A stretch of 64,000 nucleotides of DNA from Acidimicrobiaceae bacterium (GCA_024641005.1 JAHEDX010000002.1:1-64000); one strand, 5' to 3'. Shown: positions 16,817 through 25,340, numbered from the stretch's first letter. Numbers and translations: made by a program. Notes: a model not told the origin generated them from the letters alone.

Positions 16817-17123
16817 CACCCTCGTCGTCGCCCTGATCACCCTCGTCGCCCGCGTCACCCGCGTCGCCGCCGGTCGCATCACCCTCGGCCTCGTCTGCAC
16901 CGGATGTGACCGGCTCGTCTGCACGAGGTTCGGCGCGAAGGTCGTGACGGCCAGAGCTGCCATACATCTGGTCGATCACCGGTCGGCGCGCCTCGGGTGA
17001 CAAAGCGTCGATCTGCCGACGGAACGAATCGACGCCGTCGTTCGACCGGCGAGTCCGAGAGATCATGACCAGGATCAGCGCGAGAACTGCAACGCCGATG
17101 ACGACGGCGACGAGTGGGTTCAC
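16800..17123 (-). CDS. small single-pass membrane protein with acidic Asp/Gly-rich tail
   Basis: A 107-residue protein starting at a GTG overlapping the moaE stop (GTGA, 17120-17123). Residues 2-21 (NPLVAVVIGVAVLALILVMI) form one membrane helix, followed by basic SRTRRS, a soluble DSFRRQIDALSPEARRPVID segment, and a low-complexity tail of about 35 residues rich in Gly-Asp and Glu. Its last 17 bp overlap mreB. No family is recognised. Location suggests a membrane-anchored partner for MreB or the wall machinery, but this is positional inference. Confidence 0.7.
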   Translation of the reverse strand: MNPLVAVVIGVAVLALILVMISRTRRSNDGVDSFRRQIDALSPEARRPVIDQMYGSSGRHDLRAEPRADEPVTSGADEAEGDATGGDAGDAGDEGDQGDDEGDARGA

Positions 17124-17629
17124 GAGCCGGCCCCGATCGAGTCGGACACCGGGTTCGGTCCGGCGACATCGCTGGCGTCGACAAGATCTGCCGCGTTGGT
17201 GCCCCAGTCGGAGCCGCCCTCCCAGATCTCGCGTTTCCACACGGGCACCGAAACTTTCAGGGCATCGATCACGAAGCGGGCCGCCGCGAATGCCTCTGGC
17301 CGATGCGGTGCCGAGACCGCTGCGACGACCGAGCTCTCGCCCAACTCGAGTCGGCCGACCCGATGGACGAGCGCAATCCTCCCGACGTCCGGCCACCGCG
17401 TTCGGGTCTCGACCACGATCTCGTCGAGCTTGGGGACGACCATCTCGTCGTAGGCCTCGTACTCGAGGAACTGCACATCGCTGCGCCCATCGGCATGGTC
17501 TCGAACCGTGCCGCTGAACAGCACCACCGCGCCACAATCGGGCCGGACACACCACTCGTACATCGCGCCGATGGGCAGCTGTGCGTCGGTGAGACCGAGC
17601 CAGTCGTCGCCTTCGCCAGGTGGTTGCAC
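17120..17629 (-). CDS. moaE: molybdopterin synthase catalytic subunit MoaE
   Basis: A 169-residue MoaE. Key segments are CGAVVLFSGTVRDHADG, IALVHRVGRLELGESSVV, APHRPEAFAAARFVID and the active-site KVSVPVWKREIWEGG, whose lysines bind the pterin intermediate. With thiocarboxylated MoaD it inserts sulfur into cyclic pyranopterin to form molybdopterin; no moaD is nearby. The start at the GTG 17629 is set by a TACGAT box 6 nt upstream and by a DDWLGLTDAQLP lead typical of actinobacterial short forms. It heads the operon moaE - membrane protein - mreB - RNB. Confidence 0.9.
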   Translation of the reverse strand: MQPPGEGDDWLGLTDAQLPIGAMYEWCVRPDCGAVVLFSGTVRDHADGRSDVQFLEYEAYDEMVVPKLDEIVVETRTRWPDVGRIALVHRVGRLELGESSVVAAVSAPHRPEAFAAARFVIDALKVSVPVWKREIWEGGSDWGTNAADLVDASDVAGPNPVSDSIGAGS

Positions 17630-17635
17630 ACTGGC

Positions 17636-17641
17636 ATCGTA
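17636..17641 (-). promoter_or_regulatory. -10 box (TACGAT on minus strand), leaderless start at 17629
   Basis: TACGAT ends 6 nt before the moaE GTG. It lies in the narrow divergent gap with the next plus-strand gene and is the only promoter-like signal ahead of the moaE-mreB-RNB operon. Confidence 0.6.
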
Positions 17642-17671
17642 GCCGTGTGTCCTGGCGCGCGACGCCCGTTG

Positions 17672-18451
17672 GTGTTGCGCCTTCACTACGATCTCGCAAC
17701 TGTGGAGCGTGGCCCTCTCCCACCGCACGAGCGCACGTGGCGACATCCGTCCGAGCTCGCCGCCGAAGAACGCGAGTTGGTTCGCGCCCAGGCGGCCGCC
17801 CCGTCGACGCGAGTCTTCGCGCTGACGACCGGCACACTCGGTCTGATCGCGGTCGGCGTCTTGATCCTGGCGGTCACGCCACGCCGTCAAGAGTCCCCGA
17901 TCGCGATCAGTGCCACCACGACCCCCGCTGCGGTTTCCGTCGTCGGATCCAGCGATCCCGGATCAGTACGACCGGCGGCGCTCGCTCCGACGTTCGTGGG
18001 GCGCGGGACCACGACCACCGTTGCAACGAACGGTCAGCACGCCTGGGCGACCCCGATCGACGAGGGCATCATGGCGATCGTCACTCGCGAGGCCATGACC
18101 AGCCTCGATGCGACCCGAGTCGAGGTACTGCTTCCGTCGGGGCGCGTCGGGCTCGGCGAGATCATCGGCTACGTCGGCGACGCGTTGCTGATCGAGCTGC
18201 AAGAGTCCGAGCCCGGCCACCGCGTTGCGAACGGGCCACCCGGCGACGCCGAGATCGTCACGGTGATGGCGTCGCCACCGGTGACGATCGCGTTTGCCGA
18301 CGTGGGCACGCTCGATCTTCACGAGGGCACCGCCGTGCTGGATAGTCGAGGCGACCTGGTCGGCATCTGCAGTCATGACGAGAGCGATGGACGGGTCCGG
18401 GTGATCGAGATCAACGCGGATCTCGTCGACGCCACCAACGACGGCCAATGA
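17672..18451 (+). CDS. membrane-anchored protein with degenerate trypsin-like domain
   Basis: About 259 residues. The N-terminal motif GPLPPHERTWRHPSEL recurs in actinobacterial membrane proteins, usually ahead of S1C-type protease domains. A membrane helix follows (FALTTGTLGLIAVGVLILAV), then a Ser/Thr/Pro linker and a beta-rich extracytoplasmic domain (IMAIVTREAMTSLD..., GTAVLDSRGDLVGICSHDE). The latter resembles the second barrel of HtrA-like proteases but lacks a GNSGG catalytic serine motif, so it is probably not an active peptidase. GTG starts at 17645, 17672 and 17702 are all possible. Its 3' end overlaps the convergent SDR gene by 41 bp. Confidence 0.6.
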   Translation: MLRLHYDLATVERGPLPPHERTWRHPSELAAEERELVRAQAAAPSTRVFALTTGTLGLIAVGVLILAVTPRRQESPIAISATTTPAAVSVVGSSDPGSVRPAALAPTFVGRGTTTTVATNGQHAWATPIDEGIMAIVTREAMTSLDATRVEVLLPSGRVGLGEIIGYVGDALLIELQESEPGHRVANGPPGDAEIVTVMASPPVTIAFADVGTLDLHEGTAVLDSRGDLVGICSHDESDGRVRVIEINADLVDATNDGQ

Positions 18452-19469
18452 CCCCACCGATCAGCGTCGCGACGACGATGCCGCCGATCATGCCGCCGAG
18501 TGCAATCTCCTGACGTCGTTTCGGCGTGACCATCGTCCACCACTTGCCCTCGGTGCCCTCGACGTAGGCCTGTTCGTTCGTGACGGTCGGCGACCAACCC
18601 TCCGCACGGAGTTTGTCATTGGCGACGATCCAGGGTTCGCGCGTGTACGGACCCAATCCCGGCGGGATCGGTCCGCGCTGGAACCGCCAACGAAGGGCGC
18701 CGACGACGTCGGCGGCCCGGTCCGGCAACGGCAGACGGAACCGCTGTCCTGACAGCGCCCGCACCTGATCGCCGGGGATGCTCCCATCGGGTGCCACGTT
18801 GTACACGCCGTCGAGTTCGCGTTCGACCGCCAACGTGACAGCGCTCGCGACGTCGTCGTGGTGAACGAACTGGGCGCCAGGTGACGCCTCCCCGAATCGT
18901 CGACCGAAGCCCGCCGTGAGCGCCCGAGCGATCGACGACGTGCCGTCCGCGGCGAGAGGCACTGCAGGGCGCAGCATCGCGACAGTTCGACCGGGATCGC
19001 CAACACGCCACGCTTCGATGGCCTCCTCTGCGGCGGCGAGCTGGCGGGCGTAGACGAACGTCGTGTCCGGCCTGAGCACCGTGTCCTCCGTGATCGGGAC
19101 GGGATTGTTCGCCAGCGCGCCGTACACCATCGCCGACGACAGCACGACCAACCGGTCGACCCCGAGCGTGTGGGCGTCGACGAGCAGGTCGTGCGCTCCG
19201 GCGGTCACGCTCGCGCCGCGCCGCCCCAGCAGGTCGTGGTCCGCGACGCCGACGTCGACGATCACGTCGAACCGGCCGAGCGCAGGAACTGCGGGTGCGT
19301 CGCCCGAGCCGACGACGACCTCGAGCGCAGGAAGCTCGCCGAGCACATCGGCGACGCGCCATCCGAGCGAGCTCCGTGCACCACGTACGTAGACACGCCG
19401 GACGCGCCGGACGACGTCGTCACCGGCGACATGCTCCACCCCGGCGTTCTCGGAGATCTCTGCGATCAC
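18411..19469 (-). CDS. NAD-dependent epimerase/dehydratase-like SDR with C-terminal membrane anchor
   Basis: A 352-residue extended-SDR protein. The N-terminal nucleotide loop is weak (VRGARSSLGWRV rather than GxxGxxG). VVLSSAMVYG fits the SDR serine strand, and the catalytic tyrosine position reads YARQL where YxxxK is expected, so the lysine is missing. RPAVPLA and FVHHDDVASAV are also SDR-like. The C-terminus ends in a membrane helix (GGMIGGIVVATLIGGVIG) and a basic tail. Catalysis is doubtful; a binding or regulatory role at the membrane is possible. GTG start supported by a -10 box. Confidence 0.75.
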   Translation of the reverse strand: MIAEISENAGVEHVAGDDVVRRVRRVYVRGARSSLGWRVADVLGELPALEVVVGSGDAPAVPALGRFDVIVDVGVADHDLLGRRGASVTAGAHDLLVDAHTLGVDRLVVLSSAMVYGALANNPVPITEDTVLRPDTTFVYARQLAAAEEAIEAWRVGDPGRTVAMLRPAVPLAADGTSSIARALTAGFGRRFGEASPGAQFVHHDDVASAVTLAVERELDGVYNVAPDGSIPGDQVRALSGQRFRLPLPDRAADVVGALRWRFQRGPIPPGLGPYTREPWIVANDKLRAEGWSPTVTNEQAYVEGTEGKWWTMVTPKRRQEIALGGMIGGIVVATLIGGVIGRRWWRRRDPR

Positions 19470-19476
19470 GCCAGCG

Positions 19477-19482
19477 ACGCTA
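19477..19482 (-). promoter_or_regulatory. -10 box (TAGCGT on minus strand), leaderless start at 19469
   Basis: TAGCGT ends 7 nt before the GTG of the SDR gene. The divergent gap of 59 bp also holds the plus-strand box at 19517. Confidence 0.5.
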
Positions 19483-19516
19483 GTGCGGCACGACTGGGAA
19501 ATCGGCAGACGACCCG

Positions 19517-19522
19517 TAACAT
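19517..19522 (+). promoter_or_regulatory. -10 box (TAACAT), leaderless start at 19529
   Basis: TAACAT ends 6 nt before the ATG of the DUF2342 gene; no Shine-Dalgarno is present. Confidence 0.5.
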
Positions 19523-19528
19523 CGGTGT

Positions 19529-20740
19529 ATGGCCGACGGCCCGACCCCCGACGAACACGACGACGAACACAACGACGCGATCAATCCGTTTGCTGGTCTG
19601 CCGATGTTCGGCGACATCGCCCGGGCACTACAGGGGCAGGGTCCACTCAACTGGGACGCCGCCCGCCAGTTCGCGATGCTCGGAGCGACCCAGGGGCAGC
19701 CCGAGCGCAACACGGATCCGTCGGTGCGGATCGCCTACACCGATCTGGCCCGCATCGCCGGGATGCACGTCAATGACGTCACGGGTTCCGATACCAACTT
19801 TCCCGAACCACGAATCGTCACGCGCGGCGTATGGGCGAGCGAGACACTCGACGCGTACCGTCCCCTCTTCACCGATATGGCGACATCGCTCGGCCAGCAA
19901 CCCTCGGACGCGCCGCTCGACGAAACGGGTGACCCGATGATGCAGATGATGGCCGGGCTGAGCCGCATGATGGCACCGGCGATGATGGGCATGTCGGTGG
20001 GGTCGATGGTCGGCCACCTGTCCCAGCGCGTGTTCGGCCTGCACGATCTGCCGATTCCGCGTGACAAACACGAGGTGGTACTCGTCGGGCAGACGATCGA
20101 CGAGTTCGCAGCACAGTGGGAGATTCCGCTCGACCAGATGCGGTTGTGGGTGCTCGCCCACGAGCTGTCGGGCTACCAGGTGTTCTCGATCCCTCATCTG
20201 CGCACCGGACTGGCCGACCTCGTACGGGCCCACGTCGGCGGATTCCGGCCCGACCCGTCGGCGATCGCCGACAAGCTCGGTGGCTTCGATCCACTGGGCG
20301 ACGATGCATCAGGCGATCCGATGGCCGCCATCCAGCAGGCGTTCTCCGATCCCGAGATCCTGTTGGGGGCGGTCGAGTCCGACGCGCAACGCGCGCTGCG
20401 GCCTCGCCTCGACGCGGCGGTTGCGACCGTCGTGGGCTACACCGACTGGGTCGTCGACGCAGTGGCCGTTCGGGTGATCGGTGGCGAGGCGTTGCGAATC
20501 GCCGATGCCGTGCGCCGCCAACGTGCCGACAGCACGGCCGACGACGTGTTCGTCGAGCGTCTACTCGGCATCCGCGTGGGTGAGGACCAGGTACGGCGCG
20601 GCAAGTCGTTCGTGCAAGGCGTGGTCGACCGCGCTGGCGAGACCGAACTCACACGGTTGCTGCAGGTCCCCGACTCGATGCCGACCCCCAACGAGATCGA
20701 CGCCCCCGGTCTGTGGATCGCCCGGATCAGCGGCGAGTAG
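19529..20740 (+). CDS. DUF2342 / zincin-like protein with degenerate metal motif
   Basis: A 403-residue member of the actinobacterial DUF2342 family, sometimes labelled putative zinc metalloprotease or F420-associated protein. Supporting features are NPFAGLPMFGDI near the N-terminus, the Met-rich MMQMMAGLSRMMAPAMMGMS segment (137-156), then DEFAAQWEIPLDQMRLWVLAHELSGYQ. Family members carry HExxH here; this protein has H211-E212-L-S-G215, losing the second zinc-ligand histidine. Downstream helices with ERLLGIRVGEDQVRRGKSFV are family-typical. Peptidase activity is therefore unlikely without an alternative ligand. Confidence 0.8.
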   Translation: MADGPTPDEHDDEHNDAINPFAGLPMFGDIARALQGQGPLNWDAARQFAMLGATQGQPERNTDPSVRIAYTDLARIAGMHVNDVTGSDTNFPEPRIVTRGVWASETLDAYRPLFTDMATSLGQQPSDAPLDETGDPMMQMMAGLSRMMAPAMMGMSVGSMVGHLSQRVFGLHDLPIPRDKHEVVLVGQTIDEFAAQWEIPLDQMRLWVLAHELSGYQVFSIPHLRTGLADLVRAHVGGFRPDPSAIADKLGGFDPLGDDASGDPMAAIQQAFSDPEILLGAVESDAQRALRPRLDAAVATVVGYTDWVVDAVAVRVIGGEALRIADAVRRQRADSTADDVFVERLLGIRVGEDQVRRGKSFVQGVVDRAGETELTRLLQVPDSMPTPNEIDAPGLWIARISGE

Positions 20741-20802
20741 TAACCCATCGACGAGTCCCGACCGTCCGGTCGACAGTCTCACGGGCTGGCCTCGTGCCCC
20801 GG

Positions 20803-21987
20803 TCAGAAATGTGGCGCCGCCCGTTCGGACCGATCGTCGGCACGAACCCCTGCGACATAGTTCAGAACCGCCGCGGTTGCGACGACACCGACCAGCATGA
20901 ACCCTGCGCTGCCGGGGATCTCCAGCACGACCGGCAACACGGCAGCGATCACCCAGCCCAGCTGAAATCGGGTTTCGAATCGGGCGAACGCTTGACCGCG
21001 GTTGGTCGCGGGGCCGTCTCGTTGCACGATGCTCTCGAACGACAGACGGCCGATCGCCGCCGAGAAGTTGACGACGACGGCGACCATGATGCCCGCCTTC
21101 GTACCACCGAGCACCGCCGCGATCAGGCCGGCCGCGGCCGGTAGAGCGAGCGCGAGCGTGATCATCCGTTCCTCGTGGAGCGTTCGGCGCAGCCGCGGCG
21201 CCAGTGCGTTCCCGCTCATCGTCCCGAGCGACGACAGCCCGACCGCCATGCCCAGCAAGTACTTCTCGTTCTCCTGACCGCGGAACCAGAACGCCAGGTG
21301 GAAGAGCATGAAGCCCGCCGACGCCCGCAGGATCAGCATCGCCACCCACGCCAGCTGCAGGCTGGTGGTGGCCGCCTCGTGGCTCGCGGCCGACGGCGTG
21401 TCAGGACGAATCACCAGCTCGCGAGGCAGCCGGAACGACGCGAACAGCGCGAGACCGAACAGCGCGGCGCCGTAGGCGAGGGTGGCGGTGGGGCCAAGTG
21501 TGTACTGCAACCCTGCGGCAGGGATCACGGCCACGACCCCTGCCAATCCGGCGATCAGACCGAGCTTCGAGTTGGCCTCGACCAGCTCACGGTCGGTCCG
21601 CACGACGGCCGGCACCAGCGCCGATTTCGACACCGTGTACGTCTTCTGCAGCACGAGCGCGACAAACACGAGCGGGAACAACGCGATGTCGTCGATGAAC
21701 CGGATCATCAGCAACTGGATGACGATCCGACTCGCTGCGACCGCCTGCACCATGAAACGGCGACCCCCGCGCACCCGGTCGATCGCTGGGCCGATCATGG
21801 GGGCGATCAGCAGAAATGGGGCAAAGCTGACCAGGAGAAATCCGAGTACCTTGCTGCGCGCGCCGTTCGGATCGACGTCGAAGAAGAACGAGTCGGCCAA
21901 CGCGACGATCATCGTGGCTTCGCCCGCGACCATCGCCGCATGGGTGAACGCGAGCTGTTGGAACTTCGAGTGCGTCGCCGCGGTCAC
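20803..21987 (-). CDS. MFS transporter
   Basis: A 394-residue protein with 11-12 predicted membrane helices. PAIDRVRGGRRFMVQ between helices 2 and 3 matches MFS motif A (D-R-x-G/R-R-R). The N-terminal region with DSFFFDVDPNGARSKV and a long helix-rich first half resembles non-sugar MFS exporters. No partner gene suggests a substrate. The start is a GTG with a leaderless-type -10 box. Monocistronic, convergent with DUF2342. Confidence 0.8.
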   Translation of the reverse strand: MTAATHSKFQQLAFTHAAMVAGEATMIVALADSFFFDVDPNGARSKVLGFLLVSFAPFLLIAPMIGPAIDRVRGGRRFMVQAVAASRIVIQLLMIRFIDDIALFPLVFVALVLQKTYTVSKSALVPAVVRTDRELVEANSKLGLIAGLAGVVAVIPAAGLQYTLGPTATLAYGAALFGLALFASFRLPRELVIRPDTPSAASHEAATTSLQLAWVAMLILRASAGFMLFHLAFWFRGQENEKYLLGMAVGLSSLGTMSGNALAPRLRRTLHEERMITLALALPAAAGLIAAVLGGTKAGIMVAVVVNFSAAIGRLSFESIVQRDGPATNRGQAFARFETRFQLGWVIAAVLPVVLEIPGSAGFMLVGVVATAAVLNYVAGVRADDRSERAAPHF

Positions 21988-21993
21988 GGGCTG

Positions 21994-21999
21994 ATCGTA
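21994..21999 (-). promoter_or_regulatory. -10 box (TACGAT on minus strand), leaderless start at 21987
   Basis: TACGAT ends 6 nt before the GTG of the MFS gene, just downstream of the hypothetical gene ending at 22032. Confidence 0.5.
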
Positions 22000-22031
22000 G
22001 GGGCTCGCAACCCGCTCGAACCGTGCAACAG

Positions 22032-22589
22032 TCAGGTACCGGCGAACGTGATCGTCGCATCAGCGAGGCGTTGACAGGCGCGTCGCTCGTGGCGAATCGG
22101 CCACCAGTCGTAGAGCAGAATCTCGAGCGGCTTCCACATCGACACCCAACCGAGCACCGACAGCCCCTCGTGGATGACCTCGATCATCGGGTTGGTGCTG
22201 CTGCCGATCAGGCGCGAGACGGCATTGAAGCCCGCCAGCGCGGCCAATCCGATGACCAGGCTGATCCGGCCTTCGCGCAGGAGTTTGCGGAGCTGCCGAT
22301 CGGTCTGCCATTCGCGATACTCGAAGTGACTGAGCAGACCGTTGGCGATGATCTCCTCGCGACCGTCCAGCCTGCCGTCGGCCACGGAGATCTCGACCTC
22401 CATCGGGTCGTCGGCGTCGAGGTCCTCGGCCCACTCCTCGATCCAGTCGGCCACCTCCTCGTTCAACGCCCGCTCGTGGAGCGGTGACGGGTCCATCCGA
22501 TTGAAGAGATGTTCAACCGTCGCTACCCGAACCTTGATCGGACCCTCACTGAGCTCGTCACGGTTCCGCAGAAAGAGGCGCTGTTCCAT
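22032..22589 (-). CDS. conserved hypothetical protein with two hydrophobic segments
   Basis: A 185-residue protein of unknown family. The N-terminal 90 residues are soluble and acidic, with an LHERALNEEVADWIEEWAED helix; the middle has two hydrophobic stretches (LVIGLAALAGFNAVSRLIG and a later EGLSVLGWVSMWKPLEILLY). The arrangement suggests a cytoplasmic domain tethered by a hairpin membrane anchor. It lies just after the phosphate regulator operon on the same strand, but has its own promoter-like box. No function assigned. Confidence 0.7.
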   Translation of the reverse strand: MEQRLFLRNRDELSEGPIKVRVATVEHLFNRMDPSPLHERALNEEVADWIEEWAEDLDADDPMEVEISVADGRLDGREEIIANGLLSHFEYREWQTDRQLRKLLREGRISLVIGLAALAGFNAVSRLIGSSTNPMIEVIHEGLSVLGWVSMWKPLEILLYDWWPIRHERRACQRLADATITFAGT

Positions 22590-22597
22590 GAGGCGTC

Positions 22598-22603
22598 ACG
22601 CTA
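22598..22603 (-). promoter_or_regulatory. -10 box (TAGCGT on minus strand), leaderless start at 22589
   Basis: TAGCGT ends 8 nt before the ATG of the 185-residue hypothetical gene, separating it from regX3 upstream. Confidence 0.45.
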
Positions 22604-22660
22604 GGGCAGGCATCACAGCGCGTCGGGCACCTTGTCGGGCACTCAGCTCGCACCGACGAG

Positions 22661-23383
22661 TCAGCGGTCGGGTCGGGCCGCCGGCCGCTCGTACTTGTAG
22701 CCCAGACCGCGAATCGTCACGATCCGTTCGGGTACGGCCGGATCGACCTCGATCTTCGATCGCAGCCGTTTGATGTGGACATCGAGCGTCTTCGTGTCGC
22801 CGACATAGTCATGGCCCCACACCCGTTCGATGAGGGTTTCGCGGGTCAGCACCCGGCCAGCGTTCGCGAGCAACAGGTGCAGCACCTCGAACTCTTTGAG
22901 CGGCAACGAGACCTCCACCTCGGCGACCGTGACCCGGTGTTCGTCGGGATCGAGCGCTACTTCGCCGACGCGGATCGCAGCATCGCTCGAGCGTTCCACC
23001 TCACCCGTTGCATCCATGGTCGAGCGACGGAGCAGTGCCCGGATACGTGCGACCAACTCGCGAACTCGATACGGCTTGGTGACATAGTCGTCGGCGCCGA
23101 CCTCGAGGCCTACCACGGTATCGATCTCACTCGATTTGGCCGTGACCATGATGATGGGCACGCTGCTCGTCTGCCGGATCTGGCGGCACACATCGATGCC
23201 CGAGAGACGCGGCAGCATGACGTCGAGCAGCACCAGATCGGGTTGCACGTCGGAGAACCGTTCGAGCGCCTGGACGCCGTCGGTGGCGACCTCGACGTGG
23301 AATCCCTCTCTGGTGAGGCCGATCTGCAGCGCCTCGACGAAGCTCGCTTCGTCTTCGACAACCAGGATGGTGTGGTGGCTCAC
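22661..23383 (-). CDS. regX3: OmpR/PhoB-family response regulator (RegX3-like)
   Basis: A 240-residue regulator. The receiver domain (1-120) has acidic residues E10-D11, phospho-acceptor Asp54 in LVLLDVMLP, the switch Thr in IIMVTAKSS and Lys in VTKPYR. The C-terminal winged helix (about 140-232) ends with LDVHIKRLRSKIE and VTIRGLGYKYE, as in PhoB/RegX3. It is the last gene of the pst operon, overlapping the sensor gene by 4 nt, so it should act as the phosphate-starvation regulator. It probably binds the repeats ahead of pstS, completing an autoregulatory loop. Confidence 0.9.
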   Translation of the reverse strand: MSHHTILVVEDEASFVEALQIGLTREGFHVEVATDGVQALERFSDVQPDLVLLDVMLPRLSGIDVCRQIRQTSSVPIIMVTAKSSEIDTVVGLEVGADDYVTKPYRVRELVARIRALLRRSTMDATGEVERSSDAAIRVGEVALDPDEHRVTVAEVEVSLPLKEFEVLHLLLANAGRVLTRETLIERVWGHDYVGDTKTLDVHIKRLRSKIEVDPAVPERIVTIRGLGYKYERPAARPDR

Positions 23384-24579
23384 GCTGCTCCCTCGATGGC
23401 TCCAGATGATGATCGGTCGACGTCAGCGACCGCTCGGACGACCTGTGCGCTGTGCACCGGGAGGCGCAGCACGAAGGTGCTGCCCTCGCCCTCGGTCGAC
23501 GTCACCTTGATCTCGCCGCCGTGATTCGTCACCACATGACGCACGATCGACAGGCCGAGTCCGGTGCCTCCGGTGTCTCGGCTACGAGCCCGATCGACCC
23601 GATAGAACCGTTCGAAGATACGGCCGAGATCGCGCTGGGGGATGCCGACGCCGTGGTCGACCACGGCGATCTCGAGCCAGTCGTCATGGTCGCTGACGAG
23701 CACCTGAACGTGCCCGCCCGACTCGCTGTACTTCACCGCGTTCTCGACGAGGTTGCCCACCGCCGATACGAGTTGCCGACGGTCCCCCTCGATGACCGGC
23801 GATTCGGCCGGCGTGCGCTCCGCATCGATCGCCCCGAGCGTCGAAATTCCGATGTCGCGCTGAGCAGCCAACTCTGTCACGCGAGCGACAGCTCCGCGGA
23901 CTACCTCCGCCACGCTGACCACGTCGACCTCGCGTTCACCGCCCAACTCGATTCGTGACAACTCCATGAGGTCATCGATCGTGCGCGACGCCCGCTCGGC
24001 CTCGCCCATCATCCGGCGCACCACACGATCGATCGTGTCGCGATCGGTCTCGCCCTCGAGTGTCTCGGCCAACACCGACAAGGCACCGATCGGCGTTTTC
24101 AACTCGTGCGAGATGTTCGCCACGAAGTCGGTCCGAACCTGATCGATCCGCCGTTGCTCGGAGATGTCGTCGATGAAGACCACCGCGCCGCCTTCGGGCA
24201 TCGGTCGAGCCTCGACGACGAAGACGGCTCTGGGCGGTCCGTACATCTCGAGCACCTCATCGCTGCGAATGCCCGCTCGCGCCTCGGCGATGTGACGATC
24301 GACGGCCTCGTCGAGCAACACCCTGACGTGAGTGCCACTCATCGCCCTCGCAGCGGCATTTCGATAGGTGATCGCGCCGTCTCGACCCGCCACGACCACG
24401 CCGGACGGATGCTCCTCGACCACCTCGGCGAACGACGGCGTCGTCGAGTGGGACACCTCAGGGCTGGGGGCCGTTGGCTCGCCATGCTGCAACGGAGGGC
24501 GGCCGCCACGCCCTGCCGCCCAACCGAGTCCGAATGCGACGACGGTCCCCGCTATCACGAGGAACGTCTGCACTGTCAC
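23380..24579 (-). CDS. senX3: phosphate-responsive sensor histidine kinase (SenX3/PhoR-like)
   Basis: A 399-residue kinase: one N-terminal membrane helix (about 5-22), a PAS domain (48-145, with VVVAGRDGAITYRN), HisKA with phospho-acceptor His158 in FVANISHELKTP, and an HATPase domain with N, G1 (VVDHGVGIP), F (FERFYRVD) and G2 (GTGLGLSIV) boxes. There is no periplasmic sensing domain, as in SenX3/PhoR kinases that read phosphate through Pst and PhoU. Overlaps of 4 nt with phoU and regX3 imply tight stoichiometry. Confidence 0.9.
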   Translation of the reverse strand: MTVQTFLVIAGTVVAFGLGWAAGRGGRPPLQHGEPTAPSPEVSHSTTPSFAEVVEEHPSGVVVAGRDGAITYRNAAARAMSGTHVRVLLDEAVDRHIAEARAGIRSDEVLEMYGPPRAVFVVEARPMPEGGAVVFIDDISEQRRIDQVRTDFVANISHELKTPIGALSVLAETLEGETDRDTIDRVVRRMMGEAERASRTIDDLMELSRIELGGEREVDVVSVAEVVRGAVARVTELAAQRDIGISTLGAIDAERTPAESPVIEGDRRQLVSAVGNLVENAVKYSESGGHVQVLVSDHDDWLEIAVVDHGVGIPQRDLGRIFERFYRVDRARSRDTGGTGLGLSIVRHVVTNHGGEIKVTSTEGEGSTFVLRLPVHSAQVVRAVADVDRSSSGAIEGAA

Positions 24580-25340
24580 CCCTCGCCTTGTTCCTCAACG
24601 CCCTGTTCCCCGCCGCCTTGTATGCCGGCAGTGGCGTCGGCCGCTTCCCTCTCCAGTTGGCGTTGAGCGGCGTCATGCTGCGGCAGCCAACCGCTCGCGA
24701 TGTACAGGACGCGGTGACTGATGTTGACCGCGTGGTCACCCAGCCGTTCGTAGAAACGCGCCACGACGGCAAGTTGCACGGCGACCTGGAGGTCGATCTT
24801 GTCGGTGGCGTGGCTCTCGAAGATCTGCTGGATGAACTGACGATGCAGATCATCGAGATAATCGTCCATGTCACGCAACGCCGCTGCCCGAACGGAATCG
24901 CCGGCCACGTAGGCCTCGACGACCTGCTTGTACTCCTGCTGGGCCTGATCGCTCATCCGCTGGAGCATGCCGCGGAGCTTCGGGTCGAGCTCGTGGCCGT
25001 AGATCCGGCGAGCGGCCTTGCAGATATTGCAGCACAGATCAGCAGAACGCTCGATCTCGGGGGCCAGCTTGAGGCACGCTGCGATCTGACGAAGGTCACC
25101 GGCGACCGGGGCCTGCAGCGCCAACAGCCTCAAGGCACGTTCTTCGACGTCGACCGATCGTGCATCGATCTCGTCGTCGCCGCGCAGGACGTACTCGGCG
25201 CCTTCGAGATCTTGGCGCAGGAGGATGTCGGTGACACGCGGAATGAGCTCGACGATCGTGGCACCGAGTCGGGCGATGTCGCTGCGCAGGTCGTCGACGC
25301 CGGTGTGGAGCTGAGACCGCAGATCGGTGTGATCGGGCAT
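24576..25340 (-). CDS. phoU: phosphate uptake regulator PhoU
   Basis: A 254-residue two-repeat helical protein. Each three-helix bundle has the PhoU metal-site signature: one around RSADLCCNICKAARR in the first repeat, the second as RFYERLGDHAVNISHRVLY (E/D-rich ExxxD type). PhoU links Pst transporter state to the sensor kinase and limits phosphate uptake. It overlaps pstB by 1 nt (TGATG) and senX3 by 4 nt. The last 25 residues are a Gly/Glu/Gln-rich tail not usual in the family. Confidence 0.93.
   Translation of the reverse strand: MPDHTDLRSQLHTGVDDLRSDIARLGATIVELIPRVTDILLRQDLEGAEYVLRGDDEIDARSVDVEERALRLLALQAPVAGDLRQIAACLKLAPEIERSADLCCNICKAARRIYGHELDPKLRGMLQRMSDQAQQEYKQVVEAYVAGDSVRAAALRDMDDYLDDLHRQFIQQIFESHATDKIDLQVAVQLAVVARFYERLGDHAVNISHRVLYIASGWLPQHDAAQRQLEREAADATAGIQGGGEQGVEEQGEG

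Noticed and set aside
22622-22642. Short motif GTCGGGCAC, twice here and once near 36635; similar at 5312 and 42988
   Set aside because: Looks a little like REP-type GTGTCAGGCACC elements, but copies are short, degenerate and without hairpin structure.
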